Positions 24,859-33,694 of a stretch of 64,000 nucleotides of DNA are shown piece by piece. Source of the stretch: Aurantiacibacter arachoides. Lineage in GTDB: Bacteria; Pseudomonadota; Alphaproteobacteria; Sphingomonadales; Sphingomonadaceae. The position numbers and the translations under genes are program-made. Numbering within the stretch: the first letter of the stretch is position 1; every line of letters begins with the position of its first letter. The notes under the pieces are model-generated. The model was not told the origin of the DNA. It worked only from the letters and a program-made list of their open reading frames with translations, and searched no databases. The stretch is from the NCBI RefSeq assembly GCF_009827335.1, contig NZ_WTYH01000001.1:2269501-2333500 (forward strand). The letters run 5' to 3'.

Positions 24859-26063
24859 ATGGCTCGATGGAAGCCGTCGCGGCAGAATGCCAGCGGCAGA
24901 TGGAAGGCGTGGGCGCCGGCATCGGCGCGTCCTTGCGCGGCGTGGACTGCGCCGCCAATGCCATGGCGCAGGCAGCTTTCAGCAATCTGTTTTCCAACGG
25001 CGCGCTAGGCACAACGCTCACGCTGGCGCTGACGATCTTCGTCGCCTTCGTCGGCTTCGGCATGCTGACCGGGCGCACCGGGATCGGCCTGTCATCGCTG
25101 ACGCCCAAGATGATGACCGTGGCACTGGTCGTCACCTTTGCTACCAGCTGGGTGGCCTTCCAGGCGGTGTTCTGGAACTTCGCCGTTCTCACCCCGGACT
25201 TCATCGCCAGCGCCGTGATGGGCACCAGCGGGTCGGCGGCGACATTGTTCGCCGACAAGCTGGACGTGGTGATGCTCAGCCTGATGCAGGCATCGGGTGG
25301 AGACGCCATGGACGCCAACACCAGCGTGTTCTCGCCCCCGGGCCTGCTGTGGTCGGGCGGAACGATGCTGCTGCTCGGCACCGTCGGCGTGCTGGCGACC
25401 ACCAAGATCGCGCTCGCCATCCTGATGGGCCTGGGGCCGATCTTCATCCTCGCTGCCCTGTTCAAGCCCACCCGCGGCCTGTTCACCGGCTGGCTGAAGG
25501 GCGTGGTGCTGATGGCGCTCGCGCCGCTGTTCGCGGTGCTGGGCGGTTCGTTGATGCTGGAGCTGTCCATCCCCGTCCTCTCCAGCCTGGGATCGACGCC
25601 GGAAGAGATCGACGTGCGCGCGGCCATGGCCTTTTTCATGATCGGCGCGATCCACCTGGCCTTGATGTTCATGGTGATGAAAGTCACCTCCACCATGGTC
25701 GCGGGGTGGAACGTCTTTGGCCTGGCACCCGCCAAGCGCGGCGAGGCCTGGCCGGCCATGCCCGCCGCCGCTGCGGCGGCGTCCACGGTGGTGACGCCCG
25801 CGCTCGCCGGCAGCAGCGCCCGGGAACGCACCGCGCAGGCCGTGCCGCCAGCCGCTGCCCGTGACATGCGCGTCGTCCGGGGCGCCATGCCGGTGGCCGC
25901 CAACGATTCCGGTTCAGCTGCGACTAACCGCGAGACACGCATCGTCAGCACGCGGGAAACCGGTGGCGCTGCCGGCAGTGCCGGGGCCGCGCCATCGCGC
26001 GCGCGGGGCATCGGCAGCCGATTCAAGTCCGCGCCGATCCGGCAGAAGGAAACACTGAAATGA
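24855..26063 (+). CDS. virB6: VirB6/TrbL-type polytopic membrane protein
   Basis: This inner-membrane protein of 402 residues has about six hydrophobic segments between residues 40 and 290 (for example TLALTIFVAFVGFGMLTGR, IALAILMGLGPIFILAALF, AAMAFFMIGAIHLALMFMVM). A long, poorly conserved, basic and Ala-rich tail follows. The N-terminal amphipathic region and the GLGPIFILAALF segment fit VirB6/TrbL. The GTG at 24855 overlaps the virB4 stop and has GGGAGG 7 bases upstream; an ATG at 24867 is the alternative. It overlaps virB9 by 4 bases at its end. Confidence 0.85.
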   Translation: MNGSMEAVAAECQRQMEGVGAGIGASLRGVDCAANAMAQAAFSNLFSNGALGTTLTLALTIFVAFVGFGMLTGRTGIGLSSLTPKMMTVALVVTFATSWVAFQAVFWNFAVLTPDFIASAVMGTSGSAATLFADKLDVVMLSLMQASGGDAMDANTSVFSPPGLLWSGGTMLLLGTVGVLATTKIALAILMGLGPIFILAALFKPTRGLFTGWLKGVVLMALAPLFAVLGGSLMLELSIPVLSSLGSTPEEIDVRAAMAFFMIGAIHLALMFMVMKVTSTMVAGWNVFGLAPAKRGEAWPAMPAAAAAASTVVTPALAGSSARERTAQAVPPAAARDMRVVRGAMPVAANDSGSAATNRETRIVSTRETGGAAGSAGAAPSRARGIGSRFKSAPIRQKETLK

Positions 26064-26860
26064 TCCGCGTAACGATCGCCGCGGCGCTTGCCGCCGCCAC
26101 GCTGGGCTCCGCGCTCGCCAGCCCTGCCGCCGCGCAGGATGCCCGCCTGGTGGAACGGCTCTACGATCCGGCGGCAGTCGTGCGGATCAACGGGCAGGTG
26201 AACGTGCAGACCACGATCCAGTTCGGCGAGGGCGAGGCGATCGAGAACGTCGCCATCGGCGATTCGACAACCTGGCAGGTTACCCCCAACCGCCGCGCCA
26301 ACTTGTTGTTCGTAAAGCCGCTGGCGGCGCGTGCGTCGACGAACATGACAGTGGTGACCAATCGCCACACCTACCTGTTCGACCTCGTCGCCACGCCCAG
26401 CGCGCGCAACCCGCTCTACATCCTCACCTTCACCTACCCGCCCGAGCCGGAGCCGGTGGCAGAGGAACCCGTGCGCCGCGCGTCCGCCGATGCGCCCAAT
26501 GCCATCGAAATGGCGGCGGCGAGTGACGATTACGCGGTGATCGACCCTGCCGATCTCAGCTTCGCCTGGGCCAGCTCGGGCGATGGCAACCTGCTGCCCA
26601 GCGAGATCTACGACAACGGCTCGGCAACATTCCTCGTCTGGCCCGCCGACCGGGCGATGCCGGCAATCCTGGTCAAGGATCACCAGGGCAACGAGGGACC
26701 GGCCAATTTTGCCACCCGCGACGACGTGATCGTGCTCGACCTCGTCCCGGCAGAGATCATCCTGCGCTCGGGCGAGAGCATGGCGGTGCTGACCAACCAG
26801 GGCGAGGCGGGCGCCTTCCTCGCCGATGGCACCGCGCGCCGCGACACCACCCGGAATTGA
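26060..26860 (+). CDS. virB9: VirB9/TrbG outer-membrane core component
   Basis: This 266-residue protein has a signal peptide (ends SPAAAQ). The VirB9 N-terminal domain (VVRINGQVNVQTTIQFGEGE, NRRANLLFVKPLAARASTNMTVVT, TYLFDL) and the VirB9 C-terminal beta domain (DPADLSFAWA, PSEIYDNGSATFLVWP, LVPAEIILRSG) are both visible. VirB9 forms the periplasmic and outer-membrane core complex with VirB10 and usually the VirB7 lipoprotein, but no VirB7 candidate is seen next to it. The ATG overlaps the virB6 stop (ATGA). The C-terminal domain, which binds VirB7 and VirB10, looks complete. Confidence 0.9.
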   Translation: MIRVTIAAALAAATLGSALASPAAAQDARLVERLYDPAAVVRINGQVNVQTTIQFGEGEAIENVAIGDSTTWQVTPNRRANLLFVKPLAARASTNMTVVTNRHTYLFDLVATPSARNPLYILTFTYPPEPEPVAEEPVRRASADAPNAIEMAAASDDYAVIDPADLSFAWASSGDGNLLPSEIYDNGSATFLVWPADRAMPAILVKDHQGNEGPANFATRDDVIVLDLVPAEIILRSGESMAVLTNQGEAGAFLADGTARRDTTRN

Positions 26861-26873
26861 TGGAGCTGCCACG

Positions 26874-28040
26874 ATGAAACTAGCCATGCGCCTGCCGGAA
26901 AAGGCCTCCGCCCACGCCAACGACGTCGACCCGCGCGAGAACGAGACGACCGAGATCATCGATCTTGCCAGCCGCACATCCTATCCGGCGGTGGCGAATC
27001 GCAACCGCCGTTCCGACGCGGTGGGCCTGATGGCGGGAATCGCTTTCGTCGCGCTGCTCGGCACCGCCACCCTGTGGGGCCTCAGCGCCAGCAAGGTGGA
27101 TAACGAACAGGCGGCCGCACAGGCCGCTGCAACGCCTGCGCCGACCACCCCGGCGCAGGATGCCGCGCTGGCTGCCGCCGCCGAGCCGCAGCAGGTGATC
27201 GCGGTCGATGCCGGTCAGGGCTACGTCCCGCAGGCCGATCCCGCGCCCGCCGCCGTGTTCGCGGCCCAGCCGGTCACCTATGGCGAGACGGTGAGCAGCC
27301 CGGCGGCCAATCCTTACGCCTCCCCAACGCTGGTATTCGACGGCGGCACCGCGCCCGCCGCAGCCGCTGCGCTGGCGGCGGCGGCGGCAGGCGCAACCGA
27401 CGCGCCGGTCGCCCCCGTCCCGGGCGCAGGTTCAGCCGGCGATTTCGCCGCGCGCGTGGGCGGCATGGGAGGCGGCACCGCCGTCGCCCGGCAGGACATC
27501 AACCCCGCCACCACGGTGACGCAGGGGACAATGATCCCCGCGATCCTGGAAACCGCCATCAATACCGACGTGCCGGGCTTCGTTCGCGCGGTCGTGAGCC
27601 AGGACGTGCGCAGTTTTGACGGCAGCCGCGTGCTTGTGCCGCGCTCCAGCCGCCTCGTCGGCCAGTACCAGTCCGGCCTGCAGGCAGGTCAGCGCCGCGC
27701 CTACGTCATCTGGCAGCGGGTGATCCGCCCCGACGGGGTGACGGTGAACCTGCAGAGCCCGGCGACCGCGTTCGACGGGACGGCGGGCATCGAGGGGCAG
27801 GTCAACAGCCATTTCTTCAGCCGCTTCGGTTCGGCCATGCTGCTGTCGGTGATCGGCGGGCTGACCACGCTTGCCAGCGGCGGCGCGGGCATCATCATGG
27901 GCGGTGGGCAGAGCGCGGCCAATACCGCGCTGCAACAGGACGGCCAGCGCCCGCCCACCGTGCGCGTGCGCATGGGCGAGCCGATCCGCGTCTACACCGC
28001 GCGCGATCTCGATTTCGGGCAGGCCCCGGCAGTCCGCTGA
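26874..28040 (+). CDS. virB10: VirB10/TrbI core-complex protein
   Basis: This 388-residue protein spans from inner to outer membrane. It has a short cytoplasmic start, one transmembrane helix (about 50-70; AVGLMAGIAFVALLGTATLW), an Ala/Pro-rich periplasmic linker, and the C-terminal TrbI barrel domain: VTQGTMIPAILETAINTDVPG, SRVLVPRSSRLVGQYQSG and VRVRMGEPIRVYTARDLDF are diagnostic. The antenna region of the outer-membrane pore falls within the domain. ATG 26874 is favoured by GGAG 8 bases upstream; a start at 26826 would overlap virB9. It is followed 5 bases on by virB11. Confidence 0.92.
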   Translation: MKLAMRLPEKASAHANDVDPRENETTEIIDLASRTSYPAVANRNRRSDAVGLMAGIAFVALLGTATLWGLSASKVDNEQAAAQAAATPAPTTPAQDAALAAAAEPQQVIAVDAGQGYVPQADPAPAAVFAAQPVTYGETVSSPAANPYASPTLVFDGGTAPAAAAALAAAAAGATDAPVAPVPGAGSAGDFAARVGGMGGGTAVARQDINPATTVTQGTMIPAILETAINTDVPGFVRAVVSQDVRSFDGSRVLVPRSSRLVGQYQSGLQAGQRRAYVIWQRVIRPDGVTVNLQSPATAFDGTAGIEGQVNSHFFSRFGSAMLLSVIGGLTTLASGGAGIIMGGGQSAANTALQQDGQRPPTVRVRMGEPIRVYTARDLDFGQAPAVR

Positions 28041-28045
28041 TCGGC

Positions 28046-29062
28046 ATGAGCGCCGAGATCCACCAGCTGGGCGGCGCGCCCGATGCGGCCGTGCCGATCG
28101 TGGCCTCGGGCTCGGTCTATCTCGATGCCTATCTCGCGCCATTCCGCGAATGGCTCGACCGGGACACGGTGACCGAGATCCTGGTGAACAACCCGGGCGA
28201 GATGTGGGTGGAGGATGCCGCGCAGGCCGGGGGGATGCAGCGGATCGCGCTTCCCGCCATCGACGACAAGCTGGTTCAGCGCCTGGCCGAACAGGTCGCG
28301 CGGATCAGCCACCAGGGCATCAACCGCGAACACCCGCTGCTCGGCGCGACCCTGCCCGATGGCGCGCGCATCCAGTTCTGCGGCCCGCCTGCCACGCGCA
28401 AGCACTGGGCCATGGCGATCCGCCGCCACCGCCGGCTGGACCTGCCGCTGGACGCCTACGACGCCGGCCCGCTCGCCAGCGCGGAAGATGCACAGCTGCC
28501 CGATCCGCAGGCCCAGCCGATCGCATTCCTGCGCGCCGCGATCCGCGCGAGGAAGACGATCCTCATTTCCGGGGGCACCAGCACCGGCAAGACGACATTC
28601 CTCAACGCCATGCTGGGCGAGATTCCCGCGCACGAACGCGTGATCCTGGTGGAAGATACGCCCGAACTGAAGCTGCCGGGGGCCAATGGCCTTGGCCTAG
28701 TGGCGGTGAAGGGGGAACTCGGCGAGGCCAAGGTCGGCGCCAATGAACTGCTGCAATCGGCGCTGCGCCTCAGGCCCGATCGCATCGTGCTGGGCGAATT
28801 GCGCGGCGCGGAAAGCGTCAGCTTCCTGCGCGCCATCAACACCGGCCATCCGGGCAGCTTCTCCACCATCCATGCCAATTCCCTGCGCGGCGCGTTGGAA
28901 CAGCTGAGCCTGATGGTCATGCAGACCGGCATCGGCCTCACCCGGCCCGACACCATCGCCTATGCCGCGAACGTGATCGACGTCATCGTCCAGCTCAGCC
29001 GGACGGATGGCAAGCGTGGCATCAGCGCCATCGCCGAAGCCCGCGACCTCGCGGACCTCTAG
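28046..29062 (+). CDS. virB11: VirB11 hexameric traffic ATPase
   Basis: This 338-residue cytoplasmic ATPase powers substrate transfer and pilus formation. The N-terminal domain (VTEILVNNPGEMWVED) is followed by Walker A GGTSTGKTT at 176-184, the Asp box VILVEDTPELKLP, Walker B DRIVLGELRG and the His box TGHPGSFSTIHAN, all intact. It is the last gene of the secretion cluster; the next gene, ppk1, starts 65 bases on. No coupling ATPase (VirD4) is adjacent. Confidence 0.94.
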   Translation: MSAEIHQLGGAPDAAVPIVASGSVYLDAYLAPFREWLDRDTVTEILVNNPGEMWVEDAAQAGGMQRIALPAIDDKLVQRLAEQVARISHQGINREHPLLGATLPDGARIQFCGPPATRKHWAMAIRRHRRLDLPLDAYDAGPLASAEDAQLPDPQAQPIAFLRAAIRARKTILISGGTSTGKTTFLNAMLGEIPAHERVILVEDTPELKLPGANGLGLVAVKGELGEAKVGANELLQSALRLRPDRIVLGELRGAESVSFLRAINTGHPGSFSTIHANSLRGALEQLSLMVMQTGIGLTRPDTIAYAANVIDVIVQLSRTDGKRGISAIAEARDLADL

Positions 29063-29127
29063 CCGCCGGATCGGACGTGGCGCGGCCTGTCTTGCGCCGG
29101 TCACATGGTCTTGCCACTGACAGCCCC

Positions 29128-31329
29128 ATGGCGAGCGATCCCACCCTGTCGAACGCGGCCAACGACCCCGCCGATCCTGCGCCGGCCAGCCGCTATTTCA
29201 ACCGCGAGCTCTCGTGGCTGGCCTTCAACGACCGCGTGCTGGCAGAGGCGGCCAACCCCGCCTACCCGCTGCTCGAACGGCTCCGGTTCCTGTCGATCTC
29301 GGGCAGCAATCTCGATGAGTTCGTGATGATCCGGGTCGCCGGGCTCGCCGGGCAGGTGCGCAGCAAGATTGCAGAGACATCCATCGACGGGCGCACCCCG
29401 CGCCAGCAACTCGCCGCGATCGACGGAAAGGTGCGCGCGCTGCAGATCAAGCAGCAGCAAGCGCTCGATACCCTGCGCCTGCTGCTTGCGGCCGAGGGCA
29501 TCCATATCGAGGGTGAGCAGCAGATCGGCGTGCAGGCCGAGGCGTGGCTGCGCGACTGGTTCGAAAGCCACATCGTGCCCGTGGTCACGCCGCAGGCGCT
29601 CGATCCCGCAAACCCCTTCCCCTTCGTCGCGAACGGCGGCATCGGCGCCCTGTTCACCCTGCAACGCGAGAGCGACGGCAGCCGCCTCATAGAGATGGTG
29701 CTGATCCCGCAGGCGCTCGACCGGTTCGTCGCGCTGCCGGCGGAGCTGACGGACGGGGAAAGCGTGCTCATCGCCGTCGAGCGTCTGGTATGCCGCTACG
29801 CCGGCATCCTCTTCCCCGGGTTCAGGGTGCTGGGCGACGGCGTGTTTCGCGTGCTGCGCGACAGCGATCTGGAAATCGAGGAGGAGGCCGAGGACCTCGT
29901 CCGCCTGTTCCGCAGCGCCATCCAGCGCCGCCGCCGGGGGCAGGTCATCATGCTCGAACTGGCCGATGATTTCGATCCCGATGCCGAGGACCTGCTGCGC
30001 GAGAAGCTCGGGCTGGCGCAAGCCCTCGTGACCAGGACCGGCGGTATGCTCGGTATTTCGGGGCTTGCCCAGGTGGTCGAAACGGACCGTCCCGAGCTCA
30101 GGTTTCCTCCCTACACCCCGCGCTATCCCGAGCGGGTGCTGGAACACGACGGCGACGTTTTCGCCGCCATCGGCGCCAAGGACTTCATCGTCCACCACCC
30201 TTACGAGAGCTTCGAGGTCGTGGTCGATTTCCTGCGCCAGGCTGCAGCCGATCCCAGGGTCGTCTCGATCAAGCAGGCGCTTTACCGCGCGGGCAACCAG
30301 CCCACTGTCATCAACGCGCTGATCGCCGCGGCGGAGGCGGGCAAGTCCGTCACCGCCGTGGTCGAACTGAAGGCGCGGTTCGATGAAGAGCAGAACCTGA
30401 AATGGGCGGGCGAGCTGGAACGCGCCGGGGTCCAGGTGATCTACGGCTTCATCGACATGAAGACCCATGCCAAGGTCAGCATGGTGGTGCGCGAGGAGGA
30501 CGGCGCCTACCGCGTCTACTGCCATCTTGGCACCGGCAACTATCACCCGGTCACCGCGCGCATTTATACCGATCTGAGCTATTTCACCGCCGATCCGGCC
30601 TTCGGGCGCGACGCGGCAAAGCTGTTCAATTTCGTCACCGGCCATGTCGAGCCCGATACGATGGAACGCCTCTCCATCAGCCCGCTTACCTTGCGTGAGC
30701 GCCTGGTCGCCGACATCGACCACGAAATCGCGCTCGCCCGCGAGGGCCGGCCCGCCGCGATCTGGGGGAAGATGAACGCGATCACCGAACGTGGGCTGAT
30801 CGACAAGTTCTACGAGGCGAGCGCCGCGGGCGTCAAAGTCACGCTGGTGGTGCGCGGCATCTGCTGCCTGCGTCCGGGCGTGCCGGGGCTTTCCGAAAAC
30901 ATCACCGTGAAATCGATCATCGGCCGCTTCCTGGAACACAGCCGCATTTACGCCTTTGGCAACGGCCGTCCGCTGCCGTCGGAAGAGGCCATCGTCTATT
31001 TCTCCAGCGCCGACCTGATGGACCGCAACCTGTATCGCCGGGTGGAGGCGCTGGTGCCGATCTGCAACCCCACGGTGCACGAACAGGTGCTGGGGCAGGT
31101 GATGCTGGCGAACCTGCTCGATACCGAACAAAGCTGGCTGCTCGACGGGACGAGCGGCGTTTATCACCGGGTTGGCGACGGCAATGTTGTTGTCGGCGAG
31201 CAATTCAACTGCCACGGCTACTTCATGACCAACCCTTCGCTCAGCGGTCGTGGCGATGCGCTGGCGGACAGCCGGGTTCCCGACCTGGCCGAACGCCAGA
31301 CGCCGACGTTGCCCGCGCACCCGCGGTGA
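29128..31329 (+). CDS. ppk1: Polyphosphate kinase 1
   Basis: This 733-residue enzyme reversibly transfers the ATP gamma-phosphate to inorganic polyphosphate. The N-terminal domain begins with FNRELSWLAFNDRVLAEA. The autophosphorylated histidine is His447 in KTHAKVSM, and the second essential histidine is His604 in RFLEHSRIY; their spacing of 157 equals that in E. coli Ppk. HLGTGNYHPVTARIYTD and RGICCLRPGVPGLSENI are further signatures. I chose the ATG at 29128; a GTG at 29077 would add 17 residues unlike the family. The stop overlaps the GTG start of ppx, so synthesis and breakdown enzymes are coupled. Confidence 0.95.
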   Translation: MASDPTLSNAANDPADPAPASRYFNRELSWLAFNDRVLAEAANPAYPLLERLRFLSISGSNLDEFVMIRVAGLAGQVRSKIAETSIDGRTPRQQLAAIDGKVRALQIKQQQALDTLRLLLAAEGIHIEGEQQIGVQAEAWLRDWFESHIVPVVTPQALDPANPFPFVANGGIGALFTLQRESDGSRLIEMVLIPQALDRFVALPAELTDGESVLIAVERLVCRYAGILFPGFRVLGDGVFRVLRDSDLEIEEEAEDLVRLFRSAIQRRRRGQVIMLELADDFDPDAEDLLREKLGLAQALVTRTGGMLGISGLAQVVETDRPELRFPPYTPRYPERVLEHDGDVFAAIGAKDFIVHHPYESFEVVVDFLRQAAADPRVVSIKQALYRAGNQPTVINALIAAAEAGKSVTAVVELKARFDEEQNLKWAGELERAGVQVIYGFIDMKTHAKVSMVVREEDGAYRVYCHLGTGNYHPVTARIYTDLSYFTADPAFGRDAAKLFNFVTGHVEPDTMERLSISPLTLRERLVADIDHEIALAREGRPAAIWGKMNAITERGLIDKFYEASAAGVKVTLVVRGICCLRPGVPGLSENITVKSIIGRFLEHSRIYAFGNGRPLPSEEAIVYFSSADLMDRNLYRRVEALVPICNPTVHEQVLGQVMLANLLDTEQSWLLDGTSGVYHRVGDGNVVVGEQFNCHGYFMTNPSLSGRGDALADSRVPDLAERQTPTLPAHPR

Positions 31330-32831
31330 GCGCGCTGCCCGCACGGCGCGGGGCGCAAGCCATCGAAGCGCCGCATTCGGCGGTGATCGATATCGGTTCG
31401 AACACCGTGCGGCTGGTCGTCTATTCCGGCCCGCGCCGCGCGCCCAGTGTCTGGCTCAACGAAAAGGTCACCGCCCGGCTGGGACGCGATCTTGCCGTCA
31501 CCGGGGCGATCCCGCCGGCAGCCGAGCGACTGGCGTTCGAAGGGCTCGCCCGCTTCGCCGCGATCCTGCGCGATCTGGGCATAGAGGACGTCGTTACCGT
31601 CGCCACTGCTGCCGCGCGCGAGGCTGCCAACGGTCCGGCCTTCATCGACAAGGTCCGCGGCCTCGGCCTGCATCCGCGGGTGCTGTCGGGCACCGAGGAA
31701 GCGGCCAGCGCGGCCTATGGCGTGATCGGTGCCTTTCCGGGGGCCAGGGGCGTGGTAGCCGACATGGGTGGCGGCAGCCTGGAACTGATCGCTGTCGATA
31801 ACGGCGAATGTCATCACGGCGAAAGCCTGCCGCTCGGCACCCTGCGCCTGCCGGTCCTGCGCGAAAGGGGCGCGGCGGCCTTCCGCCAGGCGATCGAGCA
31901 GGAAATGGCCAAGGTCGGCTGGGCACAGGCCCACGGGGGGCCGCTCTACCTGGTCGGGGGCACCTGGCGGGCCATGGCGATCTACGCCATGCACGCGGCG
32001 AACTATCCGCTCGGCGATCCGCAGGCCTATGCCTTTACTCCGGAAGAGGCGGAGCGGCTGGCAAAGAGCCTTTCCAAGACCGACCCGGCGGCTCTTACCG
32101 CCATCCCCGGCATATCCACCAGCCGTGCGGCGGGCCTGCCCGATGCCGCGGCGATGCTGCGGGTGATGTTGCAGGAGCTGGCGCCGGAAGCGCTGGTGAT
32201 TTCCGCCTGGGGCCTGCGCGAGGGCCTGCTTTTCGAACGATTGGACAAGGCGGCGCGGGAGCAGGATCCGCTGCTTGCCGCCGTCACCCACTTCGCCACC
32301 CCGCGCGGCAGCAGCATCACCGACGCCGCCCTCAAGTGCGCGTGGACGGCAGAGGCCGTGGGCGGGACCGGGCGCGAGGCTGAACGGGTGCGGCTGGCCG
32401 CCACGCTGCTGACCCAGGCAGCCGCGCGGATCGAACCCAACATGCGCCTGTCGCATTCGGTCGACTGGGCGCTGGAGAAACGCTGGGTGGGCATAGACCA
32501 CCGGGGCCGCGTGATGATGGCGCAGGCGCTGCGCGCCAGCTGCGGACAACCGCGTCTGGTGCCGGCCTGGCGCGAGCTGGCCGGGGAGGAGCAGCTTCAC
32601 CGCGCAAGCGCCTGGGGCCTGGCCAACCGCCTGTGCCGCAAGATCGGCGCGGGCACGCGCACGTCCCTTACCACCAGCGCCCTCAGGCGCGACGGCGACA
32701 GGCTGGTCCTGCGCTTTGACGAAAGCCGCACGCACATGATGAGCGAGGCCGTGCGCGGCGAGCTTGCCCAGCTTGCCGGCTGGCTCGGGCTCGAATCCGC
32801 CATGGAAGCGGGATCGGTCAGCGAACCCTGA
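31326..32831 (+). CDS. ppx: Exopolyphosphatase / pppGpp phosphohydrolase family
   Basis: This 501-residue enzyme of the ASKHA fold would remove terminal phosphate from polyphosphate and possibly from pppGpp. The phosphate-binding loop IDIGSNTVRL is at 21-30; TAAAREAANG, LSGTEEAASAAYGV and VVADMGGGSLELI are the standard Ppx/GppA motifs. The C-terminal half carries an HD-like helical region (SHSVDWALEKRWVGIDHRGR). The GTG start overlaps the ppk1 stop by 4 bases. The order ppk-ppx is common in alphaproteobacteria. The balance between Ppx and GppA activity cannot be told from sequence. Confidence 0.92.
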   Translation: MSALPARRGAQAIEAPHSAVIDIGSNTVRLVVYSGPRRAPSVWLNEKVTARLGRDLAVTGAIPPAAERLAFEGLARFAAILRDLGIEDVVTVATAAAREAANGPAFIDKVRGLGLHPRVLSGTEEAASAAYGVIGAFPGARGVVADMGGGSLELIAVDNGECHHGESLPLGTLRLPVLRERGAAAFRQAIEQEMAKVGWAQAHGGPLYLVGGTWRAMAIYAMHAANYPLGDPQAYAFTPEEAERLAKSLSKTDPAALTAIPGISTSRAAGLPDAAAMLRVMLQELAPEALVISAWGLREGLLFERLDKAAREQDPLLAAVTHFATPRGSSITDAALKCAWTAEAVGGTGREAERVRLAATLLTQAAARIEPNMRLSHSVDWALEKRWVGIDHRGRVMMAQALRASCGQPRLVPAWRELAGEEQLHRASAWGLANRLCRKIGAGTRTSLTTSALRRDGDRLVLRFDESRTHMMSEAVRGELAQLAGWLGLESAMEAGSVSEP

Positions 32832-32994
32832 CGAGAGCTCGCAGCGCCGCAAAACGCCAACTGTGAAAACTTGGCGGCGCCTAAGGTGGCGTCGCCCAGC
32901 GCTGCACCGTTAATCAACATTTTGGCTCTTTGCAGCTATTCCCTCACCGGCACCCGCTGGCGCCATGCGCCGGCAACGAGAAGGACCGCCTGCC

Positions 32995-33690
32995 ATGCCC
33001 AGCCTGCCGCCATCGCTGATCGCCATGATCGCGGACCGCGTTGCCGACCCGCGCCGTCGTCAGTTCGGCGGGGACCGCACGCAACATGGCAGCACCAGCG
33101 ATCCGGCCGCCATCCAGGGCTTCATGAACGAGACCCGGCGCGACGACGGCGCTGGCGGACCCGATCCGTTTGACCTGATCCGCGAGCAGATGGCGTCTTG
33201 GGGCCAGGCGATGCCCGCCATGTTCCTTTCCAGCGATGCGCAGGGCAACCGCTCCGCGTCCTCATCCAATCCCGCGACCCCGCTCGCTGCGCCCGCCGGC
33301 GAGGCTGATCTTGCCGCGCTGGAAGCCCGCGTCGGGCGCCCGTTGCCGGATGACCTGCGGCAGATGTTCGGCATTGCCAACGGCGGCTGGGGGCCGGGCT
33401 ATTCGCACACCGAAGGCCACGGACCGGGCCTGATGTCCGCGCGCGGTATTATACGCGAACTCGACGACCTCGAACGGCGCGGTCCCGGCTACACGGGCGA
33501 GGTGGCCTGGCCGGGCAGCTTCGTGCCCCTGACCGACAACATGGGCCCCGCTGCCTACGATCTGGATACCGGGCAGGTTTGGCAATGGGACGAGTACTGG
33601 TACGACCACGACAAGACGATCGACCAGGCGTGGTCGGTCTCGCACGCCAGCCTCGCGGATTTCCTGCAGGACTGGCTGATGAACGAATGA
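32995..33690 (+). CDS. SMI1/KNR4-family protein
   Basis: This protein of 231 residues has a Pro/Asp-rich N-terminal third of low conservation. A C-terminal SMI1/KNR4 domain follows (LEARVGRPLPDDLRQMFGIANGG, SFVPLTDNMGPAAYDLDTGQVWQWDEYW, SLADFLQDWL). In bacteria this fold is widespread among immunity proteins of contact-dependent toxins, but many members have no toxin beside them, and none is seen here. GAGAAGGA stands 9 bases before the ATG at 32995; an in-frame ATG at 32965 is the alternative. It ends 4 bases from the convergent receptor gene. A function is not claimed. Confidence 0.78.
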   Translation: MPSLPPSLIAMIADRVADPRRRQFGGDRTQHGSTSDPAAIQGFMNETRRDDGAGGPDPFDLIREQMASWGQAMPAMFLSSDAQGNRSASSSNPATPLAAPAGEADLAALEARVGRPLPDDLRQMFGIANGGWGPGYSHTEGHGPGLMSARGIIRELDDLERRGPGYTGEVAWPGSFVPLTDNMGPAAYDLDTGQVWQWDEYWYDHDKTIDQAWSVSHASLADFLQDWLMNE

Positions 33691-33694
33691 GCCT

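Noticed and set aside
24779..26977. 732-codon minus-strand frame opposite virB6-virB9
   Set aside because: It is antisense to two genes with clear type IV secretion signatures and is low-complexity; considered as a VirB8 replacement but has no membrane helix or domain.
29101..31344. 747-codon minus-strand frame opposite ppk1
   Set aside because: It is a shadow frame; ppk1 carries both catalytic histidines at the expected spacing.
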